A stretch of DNA of 64,000 nucleotides, from contig KK106983.1 in assembly GCA_000611775.1 (NCBI GenBank), positions 809,542-873,541 on the forward strand, read 5' to 3'. This DNA comes from Umbilicaria muhlenbergii. Lineage: Eukaryota; Ascomycota; Lecanoromycetes; Umbilicariales; Umbilicariaceae. Below the pieces are notes generated by a model that saw nothing but the letters and a program-made list of their open reading frames with translations, was not told the origin of the DNA and searched no databases. The position numbers and the translations under genes are program-made. Positions 22,626-33,861 of the stretch are shown here, in pieces (within the stretch, counting starts at the first letter, position 1; the number at the start of each line of letters is the position of its first letter).

Positions 22626-23849
22626 TCAAACTGCCAGAGCCGGCGCGACACCCGTTCTCCTCTCAGATAGATGGGTGTGCTTTCCGACGTCAACAAGATT
22701 TTTCTCCATCGGCCCACCTGCCGCTCGTGCACTTTCGTTCCTGGTTTTCGCCTTCTCAACAGCGTTATCCAAGTGCGCCGTTATGCCTATTTGCTGATCA
22801 ACATCTCGGGCCTGCTCATACAAATCCTCTAGCCCCAGGATCTCGCATGCTTCCACGTAGCCTTTCGCTCTCATGATCCGCCTGAATTGCTCCACTCTTC
22901 CGGGCATCAGCTGCTGCAGTAGGAATTTCGTATTGCCCCATCGGTTCTGTACCTCCAAAGCAGTCTTGATGTATTCTCTTGTGACCTCTCTCCACGGCAA
23001 GAGACCGCCGTCTTCCTTTGTCCTGAAGCAGCTTGGATTCGACTCGGCTGCCGTTGCAATCATCGCTCCATCGACTCCAAACTCTTGTACCAGCGCAAGC
23101 GCTTCGTCTCTGTTTTTCACGTCCCCATTCATCAAGCACGCTACCCCTTCCTCCCTACAAATAGAGGCGATCATCTTCAGCTGGTCACGTATAGCTCGCT
23201 CCCGCGGCCGCATAGGAGTCGTTCGACAGTGGACAGTCAAGCCAGTAATCCCCGTTTTGCACAGCCTTCTTACCAACGCTTCCGTCTTCTCTGCGGTCTC
23301 CAGAATCCTGATCTTGACACTGATGCCAATCTCCCACACTTCACCCACTTCTTTGACCAGTGCCTCCAGTATCGATGCTAACAGCTCGGGTGTTTGCAAC
23401 AAAGCAGCTCCCATGCCACCAGAGGTGGAGAAGGGCTTGGGGCAGCCAGCGTTCACATCGATGCCGGCAACATCGGGGGCAACGAGCTTGGCTGCTTCAA
23501 CCGCATGTATGGGCGAAGAAGTGCCGATTTGGAAGATCAGGCGGCCGTTTTCGCGGGTAGGATGGAGGCGATATATGAGGCTCTCCTTTTGGACGGGGTG
23601 GTAGAGTCGGGAGCCGTTTGAGGGCAGGCGGGTGAAATCGATGGTTGACGTTATTGGGTTGAAGCGCTTCACGGTGCCGATCATGGCCTTGTCGACAGTC
23701 TCCGGGCCCCATACAAGGTCTGCACCGTAGTGTAGGGCAAGCAGACGAGAAGGTAGTTCGCCGGAGCGGACCATGGGCGCGAGGACAACTTTGCCTCTGT
23801 AGTCGACACCATTTTTGGGGATGGGCACCCACTTCGGAGTGGAGGTCAT
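22626..23849 (-). CDS. DUS2: tRNA-dihydrouridine(20) synthase
   Basis: FMN enzyme that reduces U20 of tRNAs (yeast Smm1). One exon, 407 residues from the ATG at 23849. Motifs: VLAPMVRSGELPSRLLAL near the start, ADLVWGPETVDKAM, DVNAGCPKPFSTSGGMGAALL (catalytic Cys in the NAGCPK motif), VKIRIL, TVHCRTTPMRPRERA, and CLMNGDVKNRDEAL with DGAMIATAAESNPS. Upstream in-frame ATGs at 23873 and 23951 would add 8 or 34 residues; the family alignment starts close to 23849. Yeast Smm1 lies in the nucleus/cytoplasm. Divergent from the pyrophosphatase gene. Confidence 0.93.
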   Translation of the reverse strand: MTSTPKWVPIPKNGVDYRGKVVLAPMVRSGELPSRLLALHYGADLVWGPETVDKAMIGTVKRFNPITSTIDFTRLPSNGSRLYHPVQKESLIYRLHPTRENGRLIFQIGTSSPIHAVEAAKLVAPDVAGIDVNAGCPKPFSTSGGMGAALLQTPELLASILEALVKEVGEVWEIGISVKIRILETAEKTEALVRRLCKTGITGLTVHCRTTPMRPRERAIRDQLKMIASICREEGVACLMNGDVKNRDEALALVQEFGVDGAMIATAAESNPSCFRTKEDGGLLPWREVTREYIKTALEVQNRWGNTKFLLQQLMPGRVEQFRRIMRAKGYVEACEILGLEDLYEQARDVDQQIGITAHLDNAVEKAKTRNESARAAGGPMEKNLVDVGKHTHLSERRTGVAPALAV

Positions 23850-24216
23850 GATGGCGGTAAGTTGTCGTAGCATAACATGCTTGAGTTTGATATGAGTCTG
23901 AATGGAAGGTGTTTGTGTGACGTTTGGTATGTGATGTGAACTGTGAGTCAAGAAGTTTTACAAAATTACCTGAGCCAATCAATTTGGTGGATCTTCGAAA
24001 TGCTCACGAGTAGGTAAGGTAGCGTGGGTAGGGAGGAAAGGACATCCTCAAGCCGGTAAATCACGAAGCTTCCCCTTCATCGGACTGCCGGGATCCTCTC
24101 CGCAAATCGGGACACCACACGAAGTCGCTACAAGATTTTATAAACCCGAAAATAGCGTCACCGCCATTTGGTGATTGAGGGGATTACTACCAATTGATTA
24201 CTTGCTACCATATCGT

Positions 24217-25608
24217 ATGCTCGCATTTAGAGCGACTCCAAGCCTTCTGCATTTCACCCGCAGCTCGAGTTATCGTCTTCAGCTCCACCGCCCCACTCTG
24301 GCTTCCCACCTCAACAATTCTTCTTCTCGCGTACAACAGGTAGCTCGACACCTGACAAACTCACCACCAAAACCGTCCGAGATGTCTCAATTGCCCATCA
24401 GCGAGAAGGGGTACCATTCTAGGGCTCCGGCCGTCTACACCGTCCGCAAGAACGGTGCGCCCAATACCTTGGAGCACCGCATCTTCATCGAGAAAGATGG
24501 AGTGCCTCTGTCTCCTTTCCACGATATCCCACTGTACGCCAATGAGCAACAGACCGTGCTCAACATGATCGTGGAGATCCCCAGATGGACCAATGCGAAG
24601 ATGGAGGTGAGTCGGTCATTTTGGCCTCAAGGCTGCGAATCTGATTTCTCTCCCCTTTACTGGAGAACCTGACATTGTTCGACATCAATCTCACTAGTCA
24701 CCCAACACTGACCGGCCCCCTCTAGATCTCGAAAGAGGAAACCTTGAATCCCATCAAGCAAGACGTGAAAAAGGGCAAGCTTCGATTCGTCCGCAACTGC
24801 TTCCCCCACAAGGGCTACCTATGGAACTATGGTGCTTTCCCTCAGGTTCGGCCTACCCCCAAATGACGCTCAGGGTCCTCAACTACTTACTCGCTAAATC
24901 AGACCTGGGAAGACCCGAACCAAGTTCACCCCGAGACAAAAGCTAAAGGTGACAACGACCCACTCGACGTGTGCGAAATTGGCGAGCTCGTAGCCAAACC
25001 TGGCGAGATCAAGCAAGTCAAGGTTCTTGGTGTGATGGCCTTACTTGACGAAGAGGAGACCGACTGGAAGATCATCGTCATTGATATCAATGATCCATTG
25101 GCGCCCAAGCTCAACGATATCGAGGATGTGGAACGCCATTTGCCGGGGCTGTTGAGGGCTACGAACGAGTGGTTCCGCATCTACAAGATCCCAGATGGAA
25201 AGCCAGAGAACCAATTCGCGTTTTCGGGCGAGTGCAAGAACAAGAAGTGGGTTGAGCTACGAGATTGCCGGTATGCCAGCTGACCTAGGTTGTGCCAGAT
25301 ACGCCACAGATATCGTTCGTGAATGTGCGGAGGCCTGGGAGCGCTTGATCACCGGCAAGACCAATCCAGGGGATATTTCGCTGTAAGTTGTGTCTTTGAA
25401 AAGCACAGCCATGCTCCTTGTTCCAGTCCTCTTTTGCCTTGCGGAAAGTAAGCTAACAAAACCCTAAAGTAAAAACGTCTCCGTGCAGCACTCCAAGGAC
25501 CGCGTAAACCCTAGCGACCTCAACATCAAACGCAACGAGGACCTCCAGCCCGCACCGATCGACGGTAGCATCGACAAGTGGTTCTTCATCTCCGGTGCGG
25601 CCGTATAA
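24217..25608 (+). CDS. IPP1: inorganic pyrophosphatase with mitochondrial presequence
   Basis: Family I soluble pyrophosphatase (PPi to 2 Pi). Five exons (24217-24606, 24726-24845, 24903-25246, 25299-25382, 25470-25608) give 358 residues. The catalytic part has [29 protein letters not shown], the signature [12 protein letters not shown] (metal-binding Asp residues) and [18 protein letters not shown]. The first 55 residues ([18 protein letters not shown]...) are Arg/Ser/Leu-rich without acids, a mitochondrial targeting sequence. An internal ATG at 24382 ([12 protein letters not shown]) starts at the usual cytosolic N-terminus and has a purine at -3, while the first ATG has C at -3, so leaky scanning could give both isoforms. 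Intron 3 starts GTGGGT; intron 4 ends AAAG. Symbol follows the cytosolic yeast orthologue. Confidence 0.92.
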
Positions 25609-25819
25609 GTCCGAGCTTATATATCGCACTAACGCTCTTTTGGTAGTCGGCTAGATATAGATTCGAAAAAACGATGATCTTCGGTCAGAGCCATAGTCTT
25701 TCCATAGCGGAGACGTAAATACAACAAGAAGTTCCACTGAGACTCACTGGGACCGAAGATGCCTGGTGATGTCCTTCGCATGTAATCGCTAGAGCAATAT
25801 CCAATATAGAACTGCCCCT
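25609..25819. other. intergenic between convergent genes
   Basis: About 210 bp between pyrophosphatase and SDR stop codons; nothing recognised. Confidence 0.5.
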
Positions 25820-26869
25820 CTAACATACCATTCCGCCGTCGATAGTGTACACCGCCCCAGTAACAAAACTACTCTCATCGCTCAACAAAAAGGCAACCAG
25901 TTTCGCGACCTCCTCCGGCTGACCGATCCTATCCAGAGGTGTAGCCACTGCCATCCTGTCGCTGACGTCTGCCGACATCGAGCGCACCATCGGCGTATCA
26001 ATGGCGCCACTGCGGGTTTGCTCCGTCAGCGGCTTGACTCTCCACGAGGGAGCACGCACACGGTAGCCATGAGGCGGGGCTGGACGGGGCCGGGTGGGAC
26101 GACTTACGGAGCGATAGCGTTCACCCTGATATTCCTGGCTCCAACCTCTTTGGCCGCAGTGCGGGTGAGGCCGATGACCCCGTGCTGTAATAACGGACAA
26201 TCAGAATTTCCCCATCCACTTCCTTTTCCAACCAACGAAAAGCAAAACGGACTACTCCGCCCGCCCCGCGTAGAGCCCATTCTCCACCCACGCCCACCGC
26301 CCAATCCGCTATACGCGCCCCTAACCCCCCTCATTTCCCTCCATCCACCACTCCTTTTCAAGATAAAACCCACATACCTTCGAGGCCACATACGGCGCAC
26401 ACCACCTCATCCCAATCACCCCCGCCACACTCGCCGCATTAACCACACTCCCCCCCTCCCTCATAACCCTCAACTCCGCCCTCAAACAATAAAACACTCC
26501 CGTAAGATTAACCCCGACCGTCCCCTCCCAATCCTCATCCGTCACCTCCGTAATCTTCACCTGTCCCGACGTGCCTCTCACGCCCGCTAGATTGGCCGCG
26601 CCGTCTAGATGCCCGAACTCCTCGATCGTGGCGGCAAGCCAGGCGTCGACGGAAGGGGCGGAGGCCGTGTTGACGGTGGTAGTGAGGAGTTTGGTCGCGT
26701 TGTGCGGGTTGGCGGCTGAAATGGCGGAGGCGGCGGAGGCGAGGGGGGCGGGGTTTATGTCGGCGAGGGAGAGGGTGGCGCCGCGGGAGAAGAGGAGGTG
26801 GGCGGTTGCGAGGCCGATGCCGGAGGCGGCGCCGGTGATGGCGATGACTTTGCCTTGGAGGAGGGCCAT
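25820..26869 (-). CDS. short-chain dehydrogenase/reductase
   Basis: Classical SDR of 252 residues. Three minus-strand exons: 26869-26378, 26184-26108, 26009-25820. The Rossmann motif TGAASGIG lies at residues 12-19, DINPAPL marks the cofactor-specificity loop (Asp suggests NAD), the NNAG equivalent reads NLAG, and the catalytic Ser precedes YVASK, whose Lys codon ends exon 1. The C-terminus [12 protein letters not shown] matches FabG-like enzymes (SFVTGAxxxIDGG). Substrate cannot be told. The gene is very GC-rich, with C-rich coding 5' and G-rich coding 3' portions. No neighbouring biosynthetic genes. Confidence 0.9.
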
Positions 26870-27777
26870 TGTGGTCTGTTATTTAGTCTGGACGTTTGGT
26901 TTTGGCGAGGGGGCCGGGGTGGAGAGTTGAGGAGAGGGAAGGACGAGAGGATGCTTGAGAGGGGGAACTGGGACAGTTAAAGAGATGGGAGGGAAGCAGT
27001 GGAGGGTTAGGGAGCTGGGAGGGAATACGTGGGAAGGGGTGATTGCAATCGAACGATGCGGTGCCTCGTGGGCGCGAGGTATCGAGTCGCTGCTGAACCC
27101 AGTGGGGCAAAACAGACCAATGTGATGGTGTGGGGAATCGCGGGGGTGTATCTAACCCCGCCGCGATGTCCCCGTGTCAAATGGGATTGGACCCTTATGC
27201 ACAGTAAAGCATGGTGTCGTAAGTGGCTGCCACATGGTCGGGCTGCATGATAAGCAGCTTGCATGTATAAGAGATGATAGTGGATGCGTTTGGTGCCACC
27301 GGAATAGAGCTTCAACCGAGCTGTGTCGGCACTACCTCTCTATCTCCGATGCCACCATTGTGCTTCTGCCACACCGTGATATATGACTCAACACGCATCT
27401 ACTGCATGATCAGCACAAGAGCAGGGACACCAACAGTGGTAACTTGGAGCGGCAAGAAGATAGTGAAGCCTGATCACGCTGTGCTTGCCCTAGCGGCCCA
27501 TGATCCCTTTTCGACCTGACCTGGAGAAGCAGATGTATCCAGTATGTGCATTGAACGCATACGCTGCATATTGCCGCTTCCCTGCTCAACCTGACCGAAA
27601 ATTCTTTCGAGCTCCAGATCTTTTGATACACATCCCCAAACGCCGCAGATGAAGGCACACCACACGCCAATGCTCTAATAGGAACAACTGACCAAACTGA
27701 TAGGGAATCTTCGGAGCCAATTCAAAAAGATAAACTTGCCAAAAACTAGATGCACAGGATGATTGCAGGACTGCCAA
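26870..27777. other. intergenic, no supported gene
   Basis: About 900 bp. It holds the SDR promoter at the left and the 3' flank of BUB2 at the right; open frames here show no similarity I recognise. Confidence 0.5.
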
Positions 27778-29266
27778 TTACTTGGCATGGTTGATCATCT
27801 CCTCGTAAACCGCAGGTGGTATCTTTCCAACGAATGCCAAAGCAAGATTTCGAACGTCTTTTCCTTGCAGTGGAGGGAAAGATCTTAGTATCTTGGTGGG
27901 ACTATAAGCTGGGTCAGCAGTCCTCTACAGCTTTCTTGAGGCTGGACTATTACCTAGGACTAGCGAATATCGTTTCTCTAATCATGTAAAGTTGCGCCAC
28001 AATGCACAGTATGTTCAGGTGAGCGCCGTAAGAAAAGAGGAAATCCCATAAGTGGAGTACTTCGGGCAGTGGAGGCGTACAAGCACACAATGTTAAGACG
28101 GAGGGAAAAGCGTAGATTTCGGCGTGCATGCCTTTCGACAGTAGGTAGTCGGCCAACTTTGGATCAACAATCGCAAGGCACTTGTCGACAAGAGCAAGCC
28201 CTTTGTGTACGCCGTCCATGGCTCCTCGCACGTATCCGGGACATTCCTGTGTCAGAAACTGGTGAAAAGCAACAAAAGCCTCCGCTTCACTCCTGGCAGC
28301 GTAGAGGAATGGAGCACACAAAACGTTCATCCCTTGAACATAGATGCCATTTTCAGCTCCACCGCTCTCGGAACCTTCAGTCACAGATGCCGGAGGCTCT
28401 TGCGAGAGCGCCCTGACTGGAGACACATGTTGGAGCTCTGGACTACCCTCTCCCGTAGCGGTATTCGTAATCCTACTAGGTTCCGTGATCTTTGTATTTT
28501 TGGCGTCTTGTAAGGTCCACGCAACAGCGTTAAGGAGACGGATAAGAGACGCCTCACTAACGCGGCGCTTGAACAATGGGTCAGTAGCTAGGGTGCGAAA
28601 GGTGTCGTTACGAATCTTGTTGTAAGCGGGTGATGGTCCTCGATGGATAAGATCGAGGTATGTGTCCGTGGCAATTGGGGGTGCGTTGAGGAGAATCAGC
28701 CAGATGTATATACGTAGGGTAGACTGCGGACGATCAGCTCTCGGTCTTTGACTGTAGATTTCAATCTTTACCATTCCATCATTGTCCGCATCCATTGCAT
28801 CAGTCAAAACCAAACGTCTTAGCTCAGTAAGGCTGCCAACCAGGTCCCCTCTCGGCCCAATCTTTACCAGGCTTTCTAGTTGACTCTTCAGGGAAGTGTT
28901 AGGAGCAACCGACTTTTTTGCCATCGCGCTTCTCTTCAATACAGGACCAAGATGGGAGAAGCTTGTTATAGCAGCATCACTATTTGAGCGCGAGCGATGG
29001 TGGTCTTTCACAGCTTGCGCATTCAATTGGGAGGAAGGTGCAAAGTCTTTCTGCCCGTTCGAATTATTGCGTTGTTGTTGCTGCTGCTGCTGCCGTTGTT
29101 GTGAGATGAGCGACGGTGTATTCGAAGGTGCAAAGTTCGAGGGTAGGGTCTGCGCGGATTGCAATCGTCGAATTGTGCGTGTGGTTCGAGGCGAGGAAGG
29201 TTGCGTTGTTACAGGTATAGTCGGTTGGGCAACGTGGGGTGCATTCTTTACGGGAGAGTTCGCCAT
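27778..29266 (-). CDS. BUB2: Bub2-type TBC GTPase-activating protein
   Basis: GAP for the Tem1/Spg1 GTPase in the mitotic exit/septation checkpoint at spindle poles. Two minus-strand exons (29266-27954, 27901-27778) give 478 residues. The N-terminal 150 residues are disordered with a short polyglutamine tract. The TBC domain follows: IYIWLILLN, YNKIRNDTFRTL (the conserved Arg finger motif IRNDTFRT), YVQGMNVLCAPFLY (Gln finger), ECPGYVRGAMDGVHKGL, and YAFPSVLTLCACTPPLPEVL with LWDFLFSYG. These last phrases are characteristic of Bub2. The last exon encodes SPTKILRSFPPL and ends INHAK. Confidence 0.94.
29071..29103. repeat. CAA/CAG repeat (polyGln in BUB2)
   Basis: Trinucleotide run (GTT/GCT on the plus strand) coding for about nine glutamines with one arginine interruption in the N-terminal disordered part of Bub2. 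Confidence 0.85.
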
Positions 29267-30208
29267 CTGAAGGTGAAGCCTTGCTCCGTGGGCTGATGGT
29301 AATGGTCGATGGCAAGTAAACGTACACCTCTTCGAAAAGTCACACCGTCAACGGACTGGTAATTATATAAGCCCAGCAAGTGCTCACACAGCTAGATACA
29401 AGGAAGAGCAGCTCCTGCGCGGCACAGCGGTGCTTACTAGAAAGACAGAGACTTGGTACATTATGAGACGATATTGGAGCCCTACAAGGCGCAAGCTTCG
29501 AATTGGACGCGATAATCACGCGTTGCCGCTAACGAATAAGGTTGCCGCTCCCATGACGCGGATATGCGGGTCATGGGCACGTGACAGGATTCTGGGGTAA
29601 AGTCAACTGCCACGCGAACGATTAAAAGAACTGGCACTTCTACGTGGTAAAGCAGGCCAGTTTGCGGTGTTCCTCGGCACCAACAGCACAACCCGATGAA
29701 TCAAAGCGCAGCTTCTTTCAGTCAAACCAAGGAGTGTAGATGGCAGAGCTCAATTACATTTACATTCCGCAACTGCGCACTTAAATCTCCTCGAAATGTA
29801 CCTCGTGTTCAAACATCAAGGGGGCTTCCTGGTCTGCGAATCGCCAGTTTTAAGGGTGCGCCTGCTACTGCCTTCAGATACCGTAGTTCTAGCTTTCCTG
29901 CTTTGCAGCTACAGTGGCTCAACTAAGGAAGCAATGTATGGCAACCTTTGAGTGAAGATCCTAATATTGAATGGCTAGCTTCTAGTGACGTTACATTGTC
30001 AACATATCTCCTGGCCATGGAGTACTCCAGTAGACGCCCCGCTGCAGACTCCCACTTGTTCTGCCCGTACGCCTGCAAGATACCGCAAAAGAAAACACCG
30101 AGCTCAGACGATAGAACACTAATTAACCCTTAAAACCTGCTCGCCGCTACACCCGAGGAGTCGCCGGCACCTGGTCAAATTTCTCCTGTCCCTTAGCGTC
30201 CTCAACCT
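29267..30208. other. intergenic, no supported gene
   Basis: About 940 bp between the BUB2 start and the MEX67 stop. No gene recognised. Confidence 0.5.
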
Positions 30209-32565
30209 CTATGTGAAGGCCTCTGGTGGCAGATTGGCCTAAAATCTTGATCAGTAAGTTATTCCTAACTCAGACCCATGGGGCATTGCCATACCTTCGC
30301 CAATCCGAAAGCCTTCATCGCCTCTGCCAAGTTCCATCCACTCTGCTCCAGGCACATGCCAGAGTACTCCAATGTCATACCTGTTCCCCTACTCAGCTCC
30401 AACGCCATGACTTCCTTCTGCAACTGCTCATTCGATTTGCCGGGCACCGGTATTCCGAAACCCTGCGGCACTTGTGGCTGCGTCGGCGCCGATGGTTGTG
30501 GAGCCGGTGGAGGAAGTGCTTCCCCTCCTTGGGGTTCCCACGCACTGCTTCCACCATATGCTCTCAGGACAAGGATGTCGCTAACAACTCTTATTCCTCC
30601 AATGCCTGCGCCGGGTCCGAGGACAAACGTGCGATCAAAACTACGTAGCGCGGTGGCTATCCCCGTTGAGACGTCAACTTCCTCATATTGGCCATGGACC
30701 ATGGCAATCAGCCCTCCCACACCGCTCACCGACTGTCCTGACGGATCTGGTAGACCAGGTATTGAATGACATTCAATACACCACTTCTGAGTCTCCGATA
30801 GGAGATCCGGATGACGTGAGCTTGGTAAGGTCAACCAAAAGTCTCGGATGCTCTCACTACCCGTATAAATACGAGACACTTTGGCTGGTAAGTGACTGAT
30901 CCTTGTTAGATTCCGGCTCCTCTTGATATACGAGTCCCAAGACACAGAAGCTTGATGATCATCCGGCGCGCGTGGTGCGGAAGTGTTGACACTCAGTGAA
31001 AATGATGACTGGGCGTCATAATAGCCCTTTGCCAAGGCAGTGCGGTCGGTGTCGAAGGCAGGGAAAAACCGCTTGAGGAAAGTTTCGCCAATGGTAGCTT
31101 CGTCCCGGAAACTCGCCGTGAGGATAGGTATCGGCATTTTCACTGTTGACGCAGCCTTGACAGTATCATCGGATCGTACCTGCATGTTGTTGATCAGGCG
31201 TAAAGTAGGATACCACTTTAGGATTTCGTCCTGATACGTAGGAACTGCTGTTTCCAAAGGGTTTCCGGTAAGCACTAGGTGGTCAAGATGCCGGAACTTC
31301 CAGCGCCAGCCTTCAAGCGCGCGAAGGTCTCTGAGTTGGTTGTTCGAGAGGTCGAGGTTCTTGATCTCCGGAAAGGTTTGAGATAGTGCAGTGACCGAAA
31401 CTACGCTAGTGAGTGCATTGTTGGCCAGGGTGACACTAATAACGGCTTCGCGTTTTTGTTGGGCGCTGCTGAAAATTGTATCGCAGACCTTCATAAGCGC
31501 TGGGAAGAATTTAGACTCTCTGGCATTGGCGGAGAATGTTCCAGTGTCGGAAAACTCAGGATCAGTGGCAAGGAAGGACAAGTCCAAGAACTTGATTTCC
31601 GGATCATAGCGCCGGTTGAGCATGGCCTTCATCTTCCCTACTAAATCCTGGGTTGCTGGTGTTGCTTCCGGATTAACCTTGCTATTGTGCTGTTCTGCAT
31701 TTCCAGGACGTTCCTCAATGACGAGAGCTGCTCCAGCAAATGTGAAGGAGTTGAGTCTTAATATAGATGAAACGTCATCGGGCCTCACAGAGACTATGAG
31801 AGTGTCACCCTCAGATCGTGACTAGACAACGTTAGCAAGGCATATAGACCTTGAAGTTGCAAGTCACCCATGAGCGATGGCGGCAGATTTCGAATGTCTC
31901 GGTCGTCGTTCTGAGATATTGGCATGAAACGAGAGCGGACCGGAGAGGGCGAAAACGCGGTGACGCTGGTGACCGACAAACGGTGATGTCAAACATACCT
32001 TTCTGATCCTCATAGCCTCATTGGCCGACGAGTTCGGTGCTGTTGCTTTACGCTCCAGGAAAGCGACGAGATCTTTGATTCCACCATCCGGATTGGAGGC
32101 GGCTTTGCTTCCTTTCCAGCCCCGCACTGAGATTTGTACCAGTCCATCTCTTCTTCCGCGGCCGTTGCCTCTCCCAGCGGCCTCGTCCAATATCCCTATC
32201 ATACGCAGTCCGTTCCTTGGTCCTCGCACTACCGCATTGCCCGCACCCATGCCACGTAAGAGAGCTTTTTGCAAGACTGTGGAATTCAAACCACCGTTGC
32301 TCGGACCATTTCTTGAAGCGTCACGACCACCAGAAGAACCGCCGTTTTGTGCTTGGAACGGCCCTCTTCCACGGCCACCACGGCCTCTGCCCCGAGCTGC
32401 ACCCCGAGCTGCAGCCGCAGCTGCGTCCATATCCAGATCGCCATCTTTGTCCACACGAACAAGACCTCCGCGACGTTTTTGTATACCCCCTCGGCTGGGA
32501 TTGAAAGAGTGCCGTGTGTCGCGTGCTGCTCGTGGGCCGCTTGGCGGTGTTGAGTTTCGATGCAT
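30209..32565 (-). CDS. MEX67: mRNA export receptor Mex67
   Basis: Main mRNA export receptor (Mex67/NXF1), working with Mtr2 at the nuclear pore. Three minus-strand exons (32565-31999, 31821-30295, 30238-30209) give 707 residues. The N-terminus is RGG-rich (RGRGRGGRGRGPF) as in RNA-binding regions. The leucine-rich repeats include IKNLDLSNNQLRDLRALEGW and HLVLTGNPLE; the NTF2-like domain runs from about residue 420 (FLKRFFPAFDTDR, KGYYDAQSSFSLS) to SDILVLRAYGG; the C-terminal UBA-like TAP-C domain ends YSGMCLEQSGWNLAEAM and ANLPPEAFT, whose last ten codons lie in a separate 30-nt exon. Intron 1 is long for this window (177 nt). Confidence 0.94.
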
Positions 32566-33861
32566 CGTCACAACGAGGCGTTGATGTGTTGGGATCGGAG
32601 CTTATGTAGACGGCGGAGGGTACGGTGTGGTTGTGTAGGAGCGACCTGATACGAATCAGGAACACGGCTTTGTGTGCTTATTCGTAGCCATGAAACAATG
32701 AAAAGATCCGCCGGAAGGTAGGTAGGGAAGGAACCTAAGCTGGAATCTCAGATAATGTGCTGGAGGGTCGTCACGGGTAAGAGCGCACTGGATAGATCTG
32801 TCTCGGGTACAGTAGATGTATCAGCCGCACGAAGGAGAGATGTTGTTCAGGAAGGGTGTCGGCAGTTGGAAAGATGACTTATGGCGTGGTTGTAGCCTGC
32901 AGAGTGATAAAGCTGAGGTGTGTCAGAATATTTAAGATTCCGGGCTAGCTCTTTCCGGTTAAGTCTGATCTTCAATAGCGTTTCGCAAACCTACCGTACC
33001 AGTGGTTAAATATCTCCCGTGAAAACATACAGATTGTGGACTAGACACTTCAAGACCTTCTCTGACTGCAGCAAGAATCGGGCTAGAGACTCCTCTTAAG
33101 CCGGTATCGTCATCTCAGAATTCCACCTGATGAACCCCTAGATTCTCCTTCATCCGCTTCTTACTGCTGAGGTTTATTATTCCCCATCCTTGCATCCCTA
33201 TCAATATCACCGTCGGCTTCCCCCTCAAGGCTACCATTGACTAATAATTCCATGCCTGTTACTGGAGCCTTCTCTGCGCTATGTATCCTGACGGCCGAAG
33301 TAATTCATAAGTTGGTGGTTCTGGGTGATTGCTATTGAGTGCAGTACGAGGATATGAGATCCTCCTTTGTGAGGAAGCTATTTTATCGGCATCAATAACG
33401 CACTCATTATACACTATGAATAATCATGTGCCACGGACTCTGAGACAACGAAGCCGGATGCAAGACTTCTCTGACTTCAAACATAATGTATCTGCCGAAG
33501 AGCAAAAGCAGAACATGAAGTTCTATTCATGATATGGACACCCACACGTGCCAGGCTCCTCAGACCTTACCGCTTTGGGTTAGGGCACTCCATAGTCATT
33601 ATGTGGCCTTCTTCCAAAACACATGGGTGTATTATTGAAGAGCGGCGCGAAGATCAAGCATTGCGTTCTGTACCAGGGTCAGAAGACACCTCATGTCTCC
33701 TCTTTTCCCCTGCATCACAGCCTTTCCTCTCGTGCTCAGTCGCCACCATCCTTCCTTAGGTCTGTACCCCTATTCGCCCACGTGCTCAGTACTCCTACAA
33801 CGACGCAGCCCAGGGCATTTGTAGCTGCTGTTGGTGTCAGTCGAGCTTTCTCGGGGGCGCA
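32566..33861. other. intergenic (MEX67/ERV46 divergent region)
   Basis: About 1.3 kb between divergent starts. No frame looks coding; some short T/C-rich stretches may belong to 5' leaders. Confidence 0.5.

Noticed and set aside
31822-31998. Possible extra exon within the 177-nt MEX67 intron
   Set aside because: Joining 31999 to 31821 already restores the family sequence without gap; no in-frame internal exon with good sites was seen.
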